Positions 17,037 through 26,189 of a DNA stretch of 64,000 nt are shown piece by piece (positions within the stretch are counted from its first letter, which is position 1; each line of letters starts with the position of its first letter). The position numbers were made by a program, and so were the translations under genes. The notes below the pieces were generated by a model, which had not been told where the DNA came from, searched no databases, and saw only the letters and a list, made by a program, of their open reading frames with translations. Origin of the DNA: Mucilaginibacter sp. (GTDB lineage: Bacteria; Bacteroidota; Bacteroidia; Sphingobacteriales; Sphingobacteriaceae); assembly GCF_028288205.1 (NCBI RefSeq), contig NZ_JAQBOD010000062.1:124001-188000 (forward strand). The letters are read 5' to 3'.

Positions 17037-18374
17037 TTATGGTTTATTCTTCATAACCTGTTTAACAATATCATTGCCAAACACAAATACCATTAATGAT
17101 ATTAATAAAACAAAGCCAACTATCTGGGCGCGTTCCAGGAACTTATCGCTTAATGGCTTACCCTTTATCATCTCTATAATTAAAAATACCGCGTGGCCAC
17201 CATCAAGCGCGGGGATAGGCAATAGATTAGTAAAGGCAAGTACCATAGATAAGAAACCAACCAGACTCCAGAAATGTATCCAGTCTATATGGCTGCCAAA
17301 CATGTTTGCAATAGCAACAGGGCCGCCAACTACTTTGTTAAACTTAGCCTCGCCCTTAAACACCTTGCCAATGGCCCTGGCATTAACAGAGAATGTGCCC
17401 CAGGCTTTATTGGCACCAACAGGTAATGAACCAAAAAAACCATAGTTAATTGTCTTTTCATCGGGCATATTGGGTTTTATTGATATCCCTATTGTGCCCT
17501 CGCTGGTAACATGCGATTTTAACTGTAATGTATCGCCGTTGCGCTTAACAGTCAAATCAACCAGTTTATTGCCATTTGCTTTTATTTGCGCCTGGAATTG
17601 GTCATAAAATTGAATTTTAGTTCCATTTACTGCGGTTACACTGTCGCCTTTTATTAGCCCGGCTATTTGCGCGTTACTTTTGGGTACTACAGAATCAACA
17701 GCAAAAGTGGTACGCGGGAAACTGCTTATAAACTGCTCAATACCATAGTCAGACAGATCATTTATAATATTTGCCGGCACGGTTAGGTTCATAGTTTTAT
17801 CACCTCTTTGCAAGGTTAATACCGTATGATCCAGTAATACTTTTGAGCTCATCAGGTCCTCAAAGCGGTCAACAGGTTTGCCGTTTACTGCAATAATTTT
17901 ATCGCCGGCTTCAAGCCCCATCTTTTTACCGATGGTGCCCGGTACAATGCCATACTTTATACTGGAGTTTGGTATGTAGCTTTCGCCCAAACGCGCGGTA
18001 AGCATCCAAAAAATAAATATACCCAGTACAACATTTACAAAAATACCACCCAGCATTACTATTAAACGCTGCCATGCCGGTTTTGAACGAAACTCCCACG
18101 GCTGCGGCGGACCGGCCAGCTGTTCGGTATCCATTGATTCATCTATCATGCCGGCAATTTTTACATAGCCACCAAGCGGCAACCATCCTATGCCATATTC
18201 AACACCTTTATAGTTAAACTTGAACAGGCTAAAGCCCCATGCATCAAAAAACAGGTAAAATTTATCTACTTTAATACCAAACGCCCTTGCAGCTAAAAAA
18301 TGGCCCAGCTCATGCAAAATCACTAAAATCGAAAGTCCCAGTACTAACTGGCCAACCATAATTACTATACTCAT
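17037..18374 (-). CDS. rseP: RIP metalloprotease RseP (site-2 protease)
   Basis: A 445-residue inner-membrane zinc protease. The HELGH zinc motif is at residues 21-25 in the first helix and the third ligand motif LDG at 390-392. Two PDZ domains occupy about 140-200 and 222-290. It cleaves membrane-anchored anti-sigma factors and signal-peptide remnants within the membrane. It follows dxr with a gap of one base, the pairing usual in this phylum, so they form one transcript. Length and motifs are normal for the family. Confidence 0.93.
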   Translation of the reverse strand: MSIVIMVGQLVLGLSILVILHELGHFLAARAFGIKVDKFYLFFDAWGFSLFKFNYKGVEYGIGWLPLGGYVKIAGMIDESMDTEQLAGPPQPWEFRSKPAWQRLIVMLGGIFVNVVLGIFIFWMLTARLGESYIPNSSIKYGIVPGTIGKKMGLEAGDKIIAVNGKPVDRFEDLMSSKVLLDHTVLTLQRGDKTMNLTVPANIINDLSDYGIEQFISSFPRTTFAVDSVVPKSNAQIAGLIKGDSVTAVNGTKIQFYDQFQAQIKANGNKLVDLTVKRNGDTLQLKSHVTSEGTIGISIKPNMPDEKTINYGFFGSLPVGANKAWGTFSVNARAIGKVFKGEAKFNKVVGGPVAIANMFGSHIDWIHFWSLVGFLSMVLAFTNLLPIPALDGGHAVFLIIEMIKGKPLSDKFLERAQIVGFVLLISLMVFVFGNDIVKQVMKNKP

Positions 18375-18375
18375 T

Positions 18376-19563
18376 CTATATCAAATTGTATGCCTTTGCG
18401 GGCATTTGTTTTATTAAATTTTGCGCAAATATGCGTGTTTCTTTGTCAGTATTCAAATAATCGTCAAGGGTAGGATGAGTTTTAAAGCTGATATGTTTCA
18501 TACAGCCTTCAATAACATCGCTCATTGCCAAAAAACTAATCTTATTATCTAAAAACCCCGCTACAGCAATTTCGTTTGCCGCATTTATTATACAGGGCAT
18601 ATTACCACTCGTGTTTAATGCCTCGAAAGCTAAACCCAAATTACGGAAAGTTTCCAGGTCTGGTTTTTCAAAGGTAAGGTTAGGATAATCTGTAAAATTA
18701 AACCGCTTAAAGTTGTTTTTTAAACGATTAGGATGTGCCAATGCGTATTGTATCGGCAGTTTCATATCGGGCAGACCCATTTGTGCTTTTATGGAGCCGT
18801 CTTCAAACTGAACCATAGAGTGGATGATAGACTGCGGGTGTACAATTACCTCTATCTGTTTAGCTTCCAGATCAAACAGCCATTTTGCTTCAATTACCTC
18901 CAGGCCTTTATTCATTAACGTAGCCGAATCGATAGTTATTTTGGCACCCATTACCCAGTTAGGATGTTTTAGCGCATTTTCGCGGGTTACATCAGCTAAA
19001 AAAGATGTTGTTTTTCCTCTGAACGGCCCGCCTGAAGCGGTTAATATGATCTTTTCTATCGGGTTATGCTCTTCGCCCGCAAGGCATTGATAAATTGCCG
19101 AATGCTCAGAGTCTACCGGTAAAATTTTAACGTTATGCTGTTTGGCTAAACCGGTTATCAATTCGCCGGCAACAACCAGGGTTTCCTTATTTGCTAACGC
19201 GATGTCTTTACCCGCTTTTATAGCCGCGATGGTAGGTTCTAAACCGGCAAAGCCAACCATAGCGGTTATTACGGTATCTATTTCCTGTTGGGTAACAACA
19301 TTATTTATAGCTTGTATACCAGCCAGAACTTTTACAGCTGTATTAGCCAATGCTTGTTTTACCTCCTGATATTTACTTTCATCGCAAATAACTACATAGG
19401 CAGGATTAAACTGCAGCGCCTGTTTTACTAATAGTGCGGCATTGTTTTTGGCTGTTAAAACATAGGCTTTAAATAATGATGGGTTTTCACCTATCACCGC
19501 TAAGGCTTGTGTTCCAATGCTGCCGGTTGAGCCAAGAATGGCTATATTTTTTATGGTACTCAA
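18376..19563 (-). CDS. dxr: 1-deoxy-D-xylulose-5-phosphate reductoisomerase
   Basis: Second step of the MEP isoprenoid pathway: rearranges and reduces DXP to MEP with NADPH. No ATG is available; TTG at 19563 gives MSTIKNIAILGSTGSIG, placing the NADPH loop where the family has it. A further in-frame TTG at 19623 lies inside a repeat element and would add 20 residues of repeat-coded sequence. Metal ligands Asp151 and Glu153 (VDSEHSA) match E. coli Asp150/Glu152. About 395 residues, normal length. Followed by rseP. Confidence 0.93.
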   Translation of the reverse strand: MSTIKNIAILGSTGSIGTQALAVIGENPSLFKAYVLTAKNNAALLVKQALQFNPAYVVICDESKYQEVKQALANTAVKVLAGIQAINNVVTQQEIDTVITAMVGFAGLEPTIAAIKAGKDIALANKETLVVAGELITGLAKQHNVKILPVDSEHSAIYQCLAGEEHNPIEKIILTASGGPFRGKTTSFLADVTRENALKHPNWVMGAKITIDSATLMNKGLEVIEAKWLFDLEAKQIEVIVHPQSIIHSMVQFEDGSIKAQMGLPDMKLPIQYALAHPNRLKNNFKRFNFTDYPNLTFEKPDLETFRNLGLAFEALNTSGNMPCIINAANEIAVAGFLDNKISFLAMSDVIEGCMKHISFKTHPTLDDYLNTDKETRIFAQNLIKQMPAKAYNLI

Positions 19564-19603
19564 TTCTTTTATATAGTTCCCGTTATTGATTTGCAAGTAT
19601 AGA

Positions 19604-19627
19604 GATTGCTTCGTTCCTCGCAATGAC
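19604..19627. repeat. Partial copy of the CATTGCGAG/GAAGCAATC repeat family
   Basis: The minus strand reads GTCATTGCGAGGAACGAAGC and continues AATC, the same half-element found at 43575-43606. It sits between the GH3-type gene stop and the dxr start and supplies the false upstream start for dxr. Confidence 0.7.
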
Positions 19628-19638
19628 GGGAGGGTAAT

Positions 19639-21141
19639 TTAATTTGTAATATACAAAGATAACTTTTCTGCTATCTTCCTGTCGTTAGCCAGCCGTGGCA
19701 CTTTATTTTGTCCGCCAAGTTTTCCTTGCGAACGCATATAATTAATAAACGCATCCTTTTTCAGGCTTTGGATGATCAAAGGTTGCAAAATGTTACCGTC
19801 GATAAGGTCAAAATAGTAAATATTTTTTTCTTGCAGTGCTTTATCAACCTTTAAAGCGAAGTTTTTTACATCCTTTGGAGCTGCTCCAAACTCTATAAAC
19901 CACTCGTGGTAAGGTAATTCGCCCTGCGGAGGATTTACCTGCGGGGCCACGGTAAACTCAATAATCTCTACACCCTCTTCATTTGCCACACTCATTAGGG
20001 CCTGCTCCACTTCCTCACCAATAACATGTTCTCCAAACGCAGAAATGTAATGTTTAATACGCCCGGTCACTAATATTTTATAAGGGTTCTTTGATATGAA
20101 TTTTACTGTATCGCCTAAACTATAACCCCAAAGACCGGCATTTGTATTTAATATCAGTGCATAATTTTTATCCAGCTCAACATCCTGTAAGCAAATACGC
20201 GTTGGGTTTTCATTAAAATATTCATCGGTTGGAATGAATTCATAAAATATACCCGAATCAACCAATAACAATAACCCTTTACTTTTTTGCGAGTCCTGAA
20301 AAGCTATAAAGCCTTCGGATGCCGGATAAGTTTCTATCGAATCAATAGCAAAGCCAATACTTTCTTGCATACGTGCACGGTAAGGCTCAAAATTTACACC
20401 ACCATATACAAATAGCTTAAAGTTAGGGAAGATATCTTTTATTTTTTTATCGCCCGAAACAGCCGAGAGCCTGTCGAAATACATCTGACACCAGGGTGGT
20501 ATGCCGGATATCAGGCGCATATCTTCATTAACCGTCTCCTGTACAATAGCATCAACCTTTTGCTCCCAATCTTCAATACAATTTACGTCATAGCTTGGCA
20601 AACGGTTTTTTTGCAGATAGGCGGGCACATGATGCGCCACAATACCTGATAGCCTGCCGGTTGGTATTCCTGCTTTTTCAGATAGCACAGGGCTGCCTTG
20701 TAAAAATATCATCTTACCATCTAAAAAACCGGCTTTACCGGTTTCATGAATATAGCTTAATAGCGCGTTTCGGGCAGCCTTAATATGTTCGGGCATGCTT
20801 TCCTTGCTTATGGGGATGTATTTAACGCCTGATGTAGTGCCCGATGTTTTAGTGAGATAAGTTGGTTTACCCGGCCAAAGCACATTTTCCTCGCCGTTGG
20901 CTACGCGTTTGATGTAGGAACTGAGCTCTTCATAATCGCGTATAGGTACGTGCTTTTTAAAATCTTCGTATGTTTTTATTTGAGCGAACCTATGATCTTT
21001 ACCAAACGCCGTGTTTTTTGCTTTATCAAGTAATTGCTCAAAAGTTTTTTGCTGCAGTGCTACCGCGTTTTTGCGGATGTGGTTCAAGTCTGTATTAACC
21101 CACGCCGCGAATACCTTACTTAACAGAACTTTTAAACCCAT
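19639..21141 (-). CDS. GH3-family acyl-acid adenylating enzyme
   Basis: A 500-residue protein of the GH3 auxin-responsive family (PF03321), related to the acyl-adenylate/thioester-forming superfamily. It carries a P-loop-like TKTSGTTSGVKYIPIS motif around residue 95-110, YPASEGFIAFQ near 270, and a C-terminal acceptor-binding region. Plant members conjugate amino acids to jasmonate or auxin using ATP; the bacterial substrate is unknown. It lies between dxr and a membrane protein gene, all on the minus strand with short gaps. The GH3 family is distinct from glycoside hydrolase family 3. Confidence 0.85.
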   Translation of the reverse strand: MGLKVLLSKVFAAWVNTDLNHIRKNAVALQQKTFEQLLDKAKNTAFGKDHRFAQIKTYEDFKKHVPIRDYEELSSYIKRVANGEENVLWPGKPTYLTKTSGTTSGVKYIPISKESMPEHIKAARNALLSYIHETGKAGFLDGKMIFLQGSPVLSEKAGIPTGRLSGIVAHHVPAYLQKNRLPSYDVNCIEDWEQKVDAIVQETVNEDMRLISGIPPWCQMYFDRLSAVSGDKKIKDIFPNFKLFVYGGVNFEPYRARMQESIGFAIDSIETYPASEGFIAFQDSQKSKGLLLLVDSGIFYEFIPTDEYFNENPTRICLQDVELDKNYALILNTNAGLWGYSLGDTVKFISKNPYKILVTGRIKHYISAFGEHVIGEEVEQALMSVANEEGVEIIEFTVAPQVNPPQGELPYHEWFIEFGAAPKDVKNFALKVDKALQEKNIYYFDLIDGNILQPLIIQSLKKDAFINYMRSQGKLGGQNKVPRLANDRKIAEKLSLYITN

Positions 21142-21144
21142 GGC

Positions 21145-21879
21145 TTAATTAGTTTCGGCAATATCATCGTCTATATCCAGGTGGCTATAAACAAGCTTGC
21201 GGTAAGTTACCGCTAATATAATATTAACAAAAGGGTAGGTAAATATAATGGCTATTGATATAAATCCAAACCCGTTATATTGTGACAATGCAGCCGGAAG
21301 CGCAATAAATAATAAGATTATGCCCAACATTATTAATACTTTAAAAAAATAGCCTTTAGTAAGCTGGAAGCTTTGACGGATAGACTCAATAGCGCCCGAC
21401 TGATCATCAACTATAAACGTGATAAAGAACATAACACGCAAGGCTATATAAAGAGTAACTATTGCAGCAATATTTTCAAGTAAGGTTTGGATGTTAGGAT
21501 AGTCATTTAACCGCACCATTAAAAAGTGAAACGTAGTAATCAAAAATGCGATAAAGAACACTACCACAAGATAACTTACTATACCTTTAAATGCCGGTAA
21601 TACCTGCCTGAATTCAAATTCGTAATATTCACTGTCAATTACAGTAAATATAAGTTTATAAAGGCCAAGTGTGGTGTAGGCTTGTATAAGTATCATTATA
21701 AACGACACAGCCATTTTACCCCAAAATGCTTCAGGTGAAATTAGATATTCAGTTATGATCCCTAAAATAGATAGCAGGAAAAACGATATAAATGAGTAAA
21801 CAATTATAGTTACAAAGTTTTTCTTAAAAATAGTCCATGCAGTTTTAGTGGTCTCTGCAACAGAAAAGGGATGATACAT
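21145..21879 (-). CDS. Integral membrane protein, unknown function
   Basis: A 244-residue protein with about six transmembrane helices and short loops, beginning MYHPFSVAETTKTAWTIFKK, a pattern shared with DUF975/GlpQ-membrane-domain-like proteins. Position 3 bp upstream of the GH3-type gene and 7 bp downstream of a glycosyltransferase suggests one transcript for cell-envelope work. No catalytic motif is seen. No function is claimed. Confidence 0.7.
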   Translation of the reverse strand: MYHPFSVAETTKTAWTIFKKNFVTIIVYSFISFFLLSILGIITEYLISPEAFWGKMAVSFIMILIQAYTTLGLYKLIFTVIDSEYYEFEFRQVLPAFKGIVSYLVVVFFIAFLITTFHFLMVRLNDYPNIQTLLENIAAIVTLYIALRVMFFITFIVDDQSGAIESIRQSFQLTKGYFFKVLIMLGIILLFIALPAALSQYNGFGFISIAIIFTYPFVNIILAVTYRKLVYSHLDIDDDIAETN

Positions 21880-21886
21880 ATATTAT

Positions 21887-22855
21887 TTACGATCTTTTTA
21901 ATATTATCCGCTTCCAAAAATCTTGCATAAAACCAAGTCCATAAGCAGTTAGTTGAATGAAGGAAGCTACCAAGCTCAAAAATGCAATTTTTGCCGACTT
22001 ATTTTTAATCCACGCGTGAAAAAATATCAACAAAATAATAAGTGCTAAAATAACGTTGCATAATACAGCTATTCGCCAGTTAAAGATATTAGAAATAGCT
22101 GTAAATAACAGCGATAAGGTAAAAAAAGCCGGAAAAAAATGTATTAATTTTAGTTGAGTAGGATGAAACTTATAAACATTAATACGCGCCCGGCCAAAAA
22201 AGTGTATCTGTTTATAAAATTGCAAGAAGTTGGTGCGGCGTTTATGGTACACTTTGGCATCAGGAATTAAACCTATTTTAAAACCCAATGAGTGGATACG
22301 GATGCTATATTCCAGATCTTCGGCCAGGCGGGTAATGATAAAGCCGCCTGCTTTTTCCCACACCTGCCTTGATATACCCATATTAAAGCTACGCGGATGA
22401 AACTGGCCAATTCCTTTTTTATTGCCCCGTATACCACCGGTTGTAAAAGGCGAGGTCATGGAATAACTAATGGCTTTTTGAGTAGGGGTGAATGAAGGGT
22501 GTGCATCGTCCGGGCCGCCATAGGCATCCAGCCAGTTTTTTGTTAACGAGTTGTTAACGATCTGTAAATAATCCTCAGGAATAAGGCAATCAGAATCGAA
22601 TATGATAAAATAATCGCCTTTGGCACGTTCGAACGCGAAGTTGCGGGCAAAACCCTGGCCTGCATTTTCTTTTACAAAGTATCTTACATCCAGTTGGCCG
22701 ACAAAGCTTTTTACTATTTCTTCCGCGTCATTAACAGATCCATCTTCAATAACCAATACCTCGAAGTTTTTATAACTCTGCAACGTAAGCGTTTGCAACA
22801 GTTCTTTAATTTCCTGCGGGCGGTTGTATAAAGGTATGATAATGGAAAAAAACAT
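21887..22855 (-). CDS. Membrane-anchored glycosyltransferase family 2
   Basis: A 322-residue GT-A enzyme. It starts FFSIIIPLYNRP, the nucleotide-sugar binding strand; the DXD motif is FDSDC with Asp87/Asp89; RLAEDLEYSIR carries the ED motif near residue 200. Three hydrophobic segments at the C-terminus (about 250-320) anchor it in the membrane. It probably transfers a sugar to a lipid-linked or surface glycan. Donor and acceptor cannot be read. First of a minus-strand cluster after a large palindromic repeat. Confidence 0.85.
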   Translation of the reverse strand: MFFSIIIPLYNRPQEIKELLQTLTLQSYKNFEVLVIEDGSVNDAEEIVKSFVGQLDVRYFVKENAGQGFARNFAFERAKGDYFIIFDSDCLIPEDYLQIVNNSLTKNWLDAYGGPDDAHPSFTPTQKAISYSMTSPFTTGGIRGNKKGIGQFHPRSFNMGISRQVWEKAGGFIITRLAEDLEYSIRIHSLGFKIGLIPDAKVYHKRRTNFLQFYKQIHFFGRARINVYKFHPTQLKLIHFFPAFFTLSLLFTAISNIFNWRIAVLCNVILALIILLIFFHAWIKNKSAKIAFLSLVASFIQLTAYGLGFMQDFWKRIILKRS

Positions 22856-22859
22856 ATTT

Positions 22860-22895
22860 TGGATGTGCAGATATGCTGATGTGCAAATGTGCAGA
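22860..22895. repeat. Short degenerate tandem repeat (GTGCAGAT type)
   Basis: Within 36 bp the units GTGCAGATATGC, GATGTGCAAAT and GTGCAGAT follow each other, then a T run. It sits just upstream of the glycosyltransferase ATG and next to the large nested palindrome. No function is evident. Confidence 0.4.
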
Positions 22896-22931
22896 TTTTT
22901 TTTAATAGGGATTAATGAAGATTAAATAGTG

Positions 22932-23046
22932 ATTGTCATTTCGAACGATAGTGAGAAATCTTATACACTGTGCAAATTTTGCGATGCATGGTGTATAAGA
23001 TTTCTCTTCACACCGGAGGCCTACGCTTGCTCATCGAAATGACAAT
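22932..23046. repeat. Nested inverted-repeat element (115 bp)
   Basis: Outer arms 22932-22944 and 23034-23046 pair perfectly over 13 bp (ATTGTCATTTCGA and complement). Inner arms 22954-22968 and 22991-23005 pair perfectly over 15 bp (core AATCTTATACAC). Architecture and outer sequence resemble the 43.6-kb repeats, suggesting one REP-like family. It separates the two GT2 genes and would fold into a long cruciform or RNA hairpin. Confidence 0.8.
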
Positions 23047-23065
23047 ATAATAATTCTAACATACA

Positions 23066-24025
23066 TTAAATAACATCCTCTATCTGGTACTTATTCCGCT
23101 CGGGGGCGCTGCGGGCAACCAGTTCGGCAACAAAGCCGGTTAAAAACAGTTGGGAGCCAATTATAATGGCTACCAGCGCTATATAAAATAAAGGCTGCGC
23201 TGTTACTTCACGCGTAATTTTTATGTGATGGGCTATATAATAAAGCTTTTCGCTAATTATCCAGATTGCGCAAACTAACCCGGCAAAAAAACTTAAGCTT
23301 CCCATTGCTCCAAAAAAATGCATGGGGCGTTTGCCAAATTTGCCTACAAAAAATATCGAAAGCAGGTCTAAAAAGCCATTTACAAAACGGCTCATGCCAA
23401 ACTTTGTTGTGCCATATTTACGTGCACGGTGTTCGACTACTTGCTCGCCAATTTTAGTGAACCCGGCCCACTTGGCAATAACCGGTATATAACGGTGCAT
23501 TTCGCCATAAACCTCTATGTTTTTTACTACCGCTTTACGATAAGCCTTTAAACCGCAGTTAAAATCGTGCAGGTTATCTATCCCCGACATTTTTCGCGTG
23601 GCTAAATTAAATAGTTTTGTGGGAACGGTTTTAGTTATAGGGTCATACCTTTTAGCTTTCCAGCCGGATATAAGGTCGTATTTTTCTTCGACGATGCGGC
23701 GATACAGCTCCGGAATTTCATCAGGGCTGTCCTGTAAGTCTGCATCCATCGTTATTATCACATTACCCTGTGCGGCATCAAAACCAACGTTTAAAGCGGC
23801 GGATTTACCATAATTGCGCCTGAATTTAATACCCTTTATAAAAGGATTATTTAAACGCAGTTTAGCAATCATATCCCATGAGCCGTCTATACTGCCATCG
23901 TCAATTAATATAATCTCATACAAAAAGCCATTTTCATCCATAACACGGCTTATCCATGAGGTAAGCTCGGGCAATGATTCAACTTCGTTATAAAGTGGTA
24001 CTACAACTGATATATCCATTGACAA
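23066..24025 (-). CDS. Glycosyltransferase family 2, DPM1/GtrB type
   Basis: A 319-residue GT-A enzyme. SVVVPLYNE begins the domain, DDGS lies at about 42-45 and the DAD motif at 94-96 in TMDADLQDSPDE. Two C-terminal helices (about 235-258 and 277-302) anchor it, as in enzymes that move a sugar onto undecaprenyl or dolichyl phosphate. It likely makes a lipid-linked sugar for surface glycans. The ATG was chosen since the domain begins four residues later. It is the most upstream gene of the minus-strand run. Confidence 0.88.
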   Translation of the reverse strand: MSMDISVVVPLYNEVESLPELTSWISRVMDENGFLYEIILIDDGSIDGSWDMIAKLRLNNPFIKGIKFRRNYGKSAALNVGFDAAQGNVIITMDADLQDSPDEIPELYRRIVEEKYDLISGWKAKRYDPITKTVPTKLFNLATRKMSGIDNLHDFNCGLKAYRKAVVKNIEVYGEMHRYIPVIAKWAGFTKIGEQVVEHRARKYGTTKFGMSRFVNGFLDLLSIFFVGKFGKRPMHFFGAMGSLSFFAGLVCAIWIISEKLYYIAHHIKITREVTAQPLFYIALVAIIIGSQLFLTGFVAELVARSAPERNKYQIEDVI

Positions 24026-24332
24026 GTGATAGGGTTGGAGCTGATGCCCCTGATTTTTTCAAACCCATGCAAAAATATAAAAAATGCGCATTGGTTTTAT
24101 GGTAGATTTTTAGGTGGTGGTTAAATTATGTTAAATACAATTTTACTCTGCATTTTCGATGATCAGTGTAAACTCCACAATGAATAAAAATACAAAATTA
24201 ACAATGATAATTATTAAGAATAAGATGCAATCACTACCGAGTTGATGCTATAATGTTAAGTAATGTTAAAGTTTTAATAGTCAATATGATATGTTTTATT
24301 TTAGACTGAAATTAAACTAAACCTATCACTGC
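24026..24332. other. Intergenic region, no gene recognised
   Basis: This 307-bp AT-rich stretch lies between divergent genes and should hold both promoters. No exact TAnnTTTG box with a -33 partner and no convincing hairpin was found. Confidence 0.4.
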
Positions 24333-25070
24333 ATGAGGCTTGCCGGTATATTGATATTGCTATTTTTTACCGGCAGGCTTAGTGCACAACAATTAAATGG
24401 AACTGTATTAGATTTAATTACAAAGTTGCCGGTAACAAATGCTACTTTGGTATCTAAAATGGGAGCAGGCTTCACTTCGTCAACCGGGAGTTTTAGATTA
24501 AATTATGCTCCTGCGGGCGACACTATAACTATTACTCATATCGGCTATAAAACATATAAATTTGGAGTAGGGAACGGATTAATACCAACTACTATTTATC
24601 TTCAATCGGCTAATATCTTATTGAATGAAGTATCTATCAGGGGAATGCGTAATTATAAAAAAGACTCGGTAGATAACCGCCGTGAATTTGCACGGATCTT
24701 TAATTACAAGGCCCCCGGTATAAAAAGCATTTTTGTTAAACGGTCGCCGTATGTTAATACCGGCAGGCCCAATAATACGAGCGAACTGGTAAGTTTAAAT
24801 GTTTTGAAATTAGTTAGCTTGTTTTCAAGAAATAAAAAAAACACACTGCAAAAAGCAATGTTAAGGGATGAGCAGGATGGTTTTGTGTTTAGTATGTTCT
24901 CGAAAGAAAGGATACAAGCGTTAACATCTTTAAAAGGAGATTCGTTGCAAAATTTTATGATTAAGTACAGCCCCTCGCCTTATGAGATAAGAAAGATGAC
25001 GATGTACGATATGATGATCTATATAAAAAAAAGTTATGCTGATTTTAGTAAACCCGCAGAAAAAAAATAA
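24333..25070 (+). CDS. Exported protein with carboxypeptidase-regulatory-like domain
   Basis: A 245-residue protein with a signal peptide (about 1-18, ending LSAQ). Residues about 20-95 form a CarboxypepD_reg-like beta-sandwich: LNGTVLDLITKLPVTNATL and the ITHIGYKTYKF strand are typical. In this phylum the domain often opens TonB-dependent receptors, but here only about 150 further residues with no barrel follow, so it is a free-standing surface or periplasmic protein. Its stop abuts that of the next, convergent gene. Confidence 0.75.
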   Translation: MRLAGILILLFFTGRLSAQQLNGTVLDLITKLPVTNATLVSKMGAGFTSSTGSFRLNYAPAGDTITITHIGYKTYKFGVGNGLIPTTIYLQSANILLNEVSIRGMRNYKKDSVDNRREFARIFNYKAPGIKSIFVKRSPYVNTGRPNNTSELVSLNVLKLVSLFSRNKKNTLQKAMLRDEQDGFVFSMFSKERIQALTSLKGDSLQNFMIKYSPSPYEIRKMTMYDMMIYIKKSYADFSKPAEKK

Positions 25071-25661
25071 CTAATCAAACTGATTTTGCAGGCGAATAAG
25101 GCGGTCAATCATCAGGTTAAGTTTTTCCTGTTCGCTTTTAACAAACCGCCCCTTTAAATAAAAAGTACAGAACATTAACCAGGCAATTGTTAAACCATAC
25201 GCCACCACCTTAAACGTTGCCGATGCGCTTTGTAATACTTCAAAAAAGTATAATAACAAACCGGTGCTTATTAATATAACATATAGGTAGTATAACCAGC
25301 CATAAATGGCTGCCCGGTTTTTTTGATATACTTTTAAGTCTTGCAAATAATCTGCAGGATTAATGGTTACATCCTGTTTGCTTATAATGCGGTAATCCCT
25401 TATCATCATCATAACATACAATATCATAGTAACCATTATAATAACTATGCCTAAATAAGTTACCCACGAGTTAAAAACAAAAAATAACATCACCACAAGC
25501 AGCCCTGCAAAAGATATGCCCATGCTGGTAATATTCCATAGCAATTTCCTGCTAATACTGTTCATTCCCTTCTTCACCTGCTTCAGCACATCGTCCACTG
25601 AAAGCTGATCTTTTTTTGGCTGTTCCTGCCAAACCGACATTAAATGATCAAAGTCTTTCAT
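25071..25661 (-). CDS. Four-helix membrane protein, putative anti-sigma partner
   Basis: A 196-residue protein with a cytoplasmic N-terminus of about 45 residues and four transmembrane helices (about 42-60, 66-86, 117-140, 150-168). The start overlaps the end of the ECF sigma gene by 14 bp, so translation is coupled. Many ECF factors are paired this way with a membrane anti-sigma factor that binds them through its soluble N-terminus. No zinc-binding anti-sigma motif is visible, so the role is inferred from position only. Confidence 0.65.
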   Translation of the reverse strand: MKDFDHLMSVWQEQPKKDQLSVDDVLKQVKKGMNSISRKLLWNITSMGISFAGLLVVMLFFVFNSWVTYLGIVIIMVTMILYVMMMIRDYRIISKQDVTINPADYLQDLKVYQKNRAAIYGWLYYLYVILISTGLLLYFFEVLQSASATFKVVAYGLTIAWLMFCTFYLKGRFVKSEQEKLNLMIDRLIRLQNQFD

Positions 25662-26145
25662 ACTGATTATATAATTCTGTCAATTTTTGTTTAATGCGGA
25701 AAATTTTAACCCGCAAATTACCTTCAGATATGCCTGATATTTCTGCTATTTCGGGGTAAGGCATTTCATCCAGCACCATAGTTATTATTATTCTTTCTGA
25801 TTCTTCTAATTTTGATATACACTTATATAGCAATGTAACCTGCTCGTTCTTATCAGATACCTCTTCCATTTTGGTTTCGGCTATCTGGGGTGTAAGCTCT
25901 TCCTTTGCTTGTCGTTTCTCTGATCTTAAATACGTAAGGCAAGTATTTACAGCGATACGATATATCCAGGTTGATATCATTGCCTGGTTACGGAATTTAT
26001 CAAGGTTTTGCCAAACTTTTAAAAATGTTTCTTGTAATAGGTCGTTCGCAGCATCATCATCACCCGTATAACCATAGCACAAATGGTAGATTTTTTTTGA
26101 ATTAGCTTCAAATATTTGCTTAAAGACCAGTTCTTTATCAGCCAC
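25648..26145 (-). CDS. ECF-type RNA polymerase sigma factor
   Basis: A 165-residue sigma-70 family factor. Region 2 lies at about 10-80 (DLLQETFLKVWQNLDKFR, then WIYRIAVNTCLTYLRS), and region 4 at about 105-160 (EIAEISGISEGNLRVKIFRIKQKL as helix-turn-helix; only part quoted). Sigma region 3 and region 1 are absent, as in the ECF group. It directs RNA polymerase to stress or envelope genes. It is the first gene of a two-gene unit with an overlapping membrane protein. Confidence 0.9.
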   Translation of the reverse strand: MADKELVFKQIFEANSKKIYHLCYGYTGDDDAANDLLQETFLKVWQNLDKFRNQAMISTWIYRIAVNTCLTYLRSEKRQAKEELTPQIAETKMEEVSDKNEQVTLLYKCISKLEESERIIITMVLDEMPYPEIAEISGISEGNLRVKIFRIKQKLTELYNQYERL

Positions 26146-26189
26146 GTGCAGGTTAGTTTGTTTTATTAGATGCTAAGATAGGGGGAATG

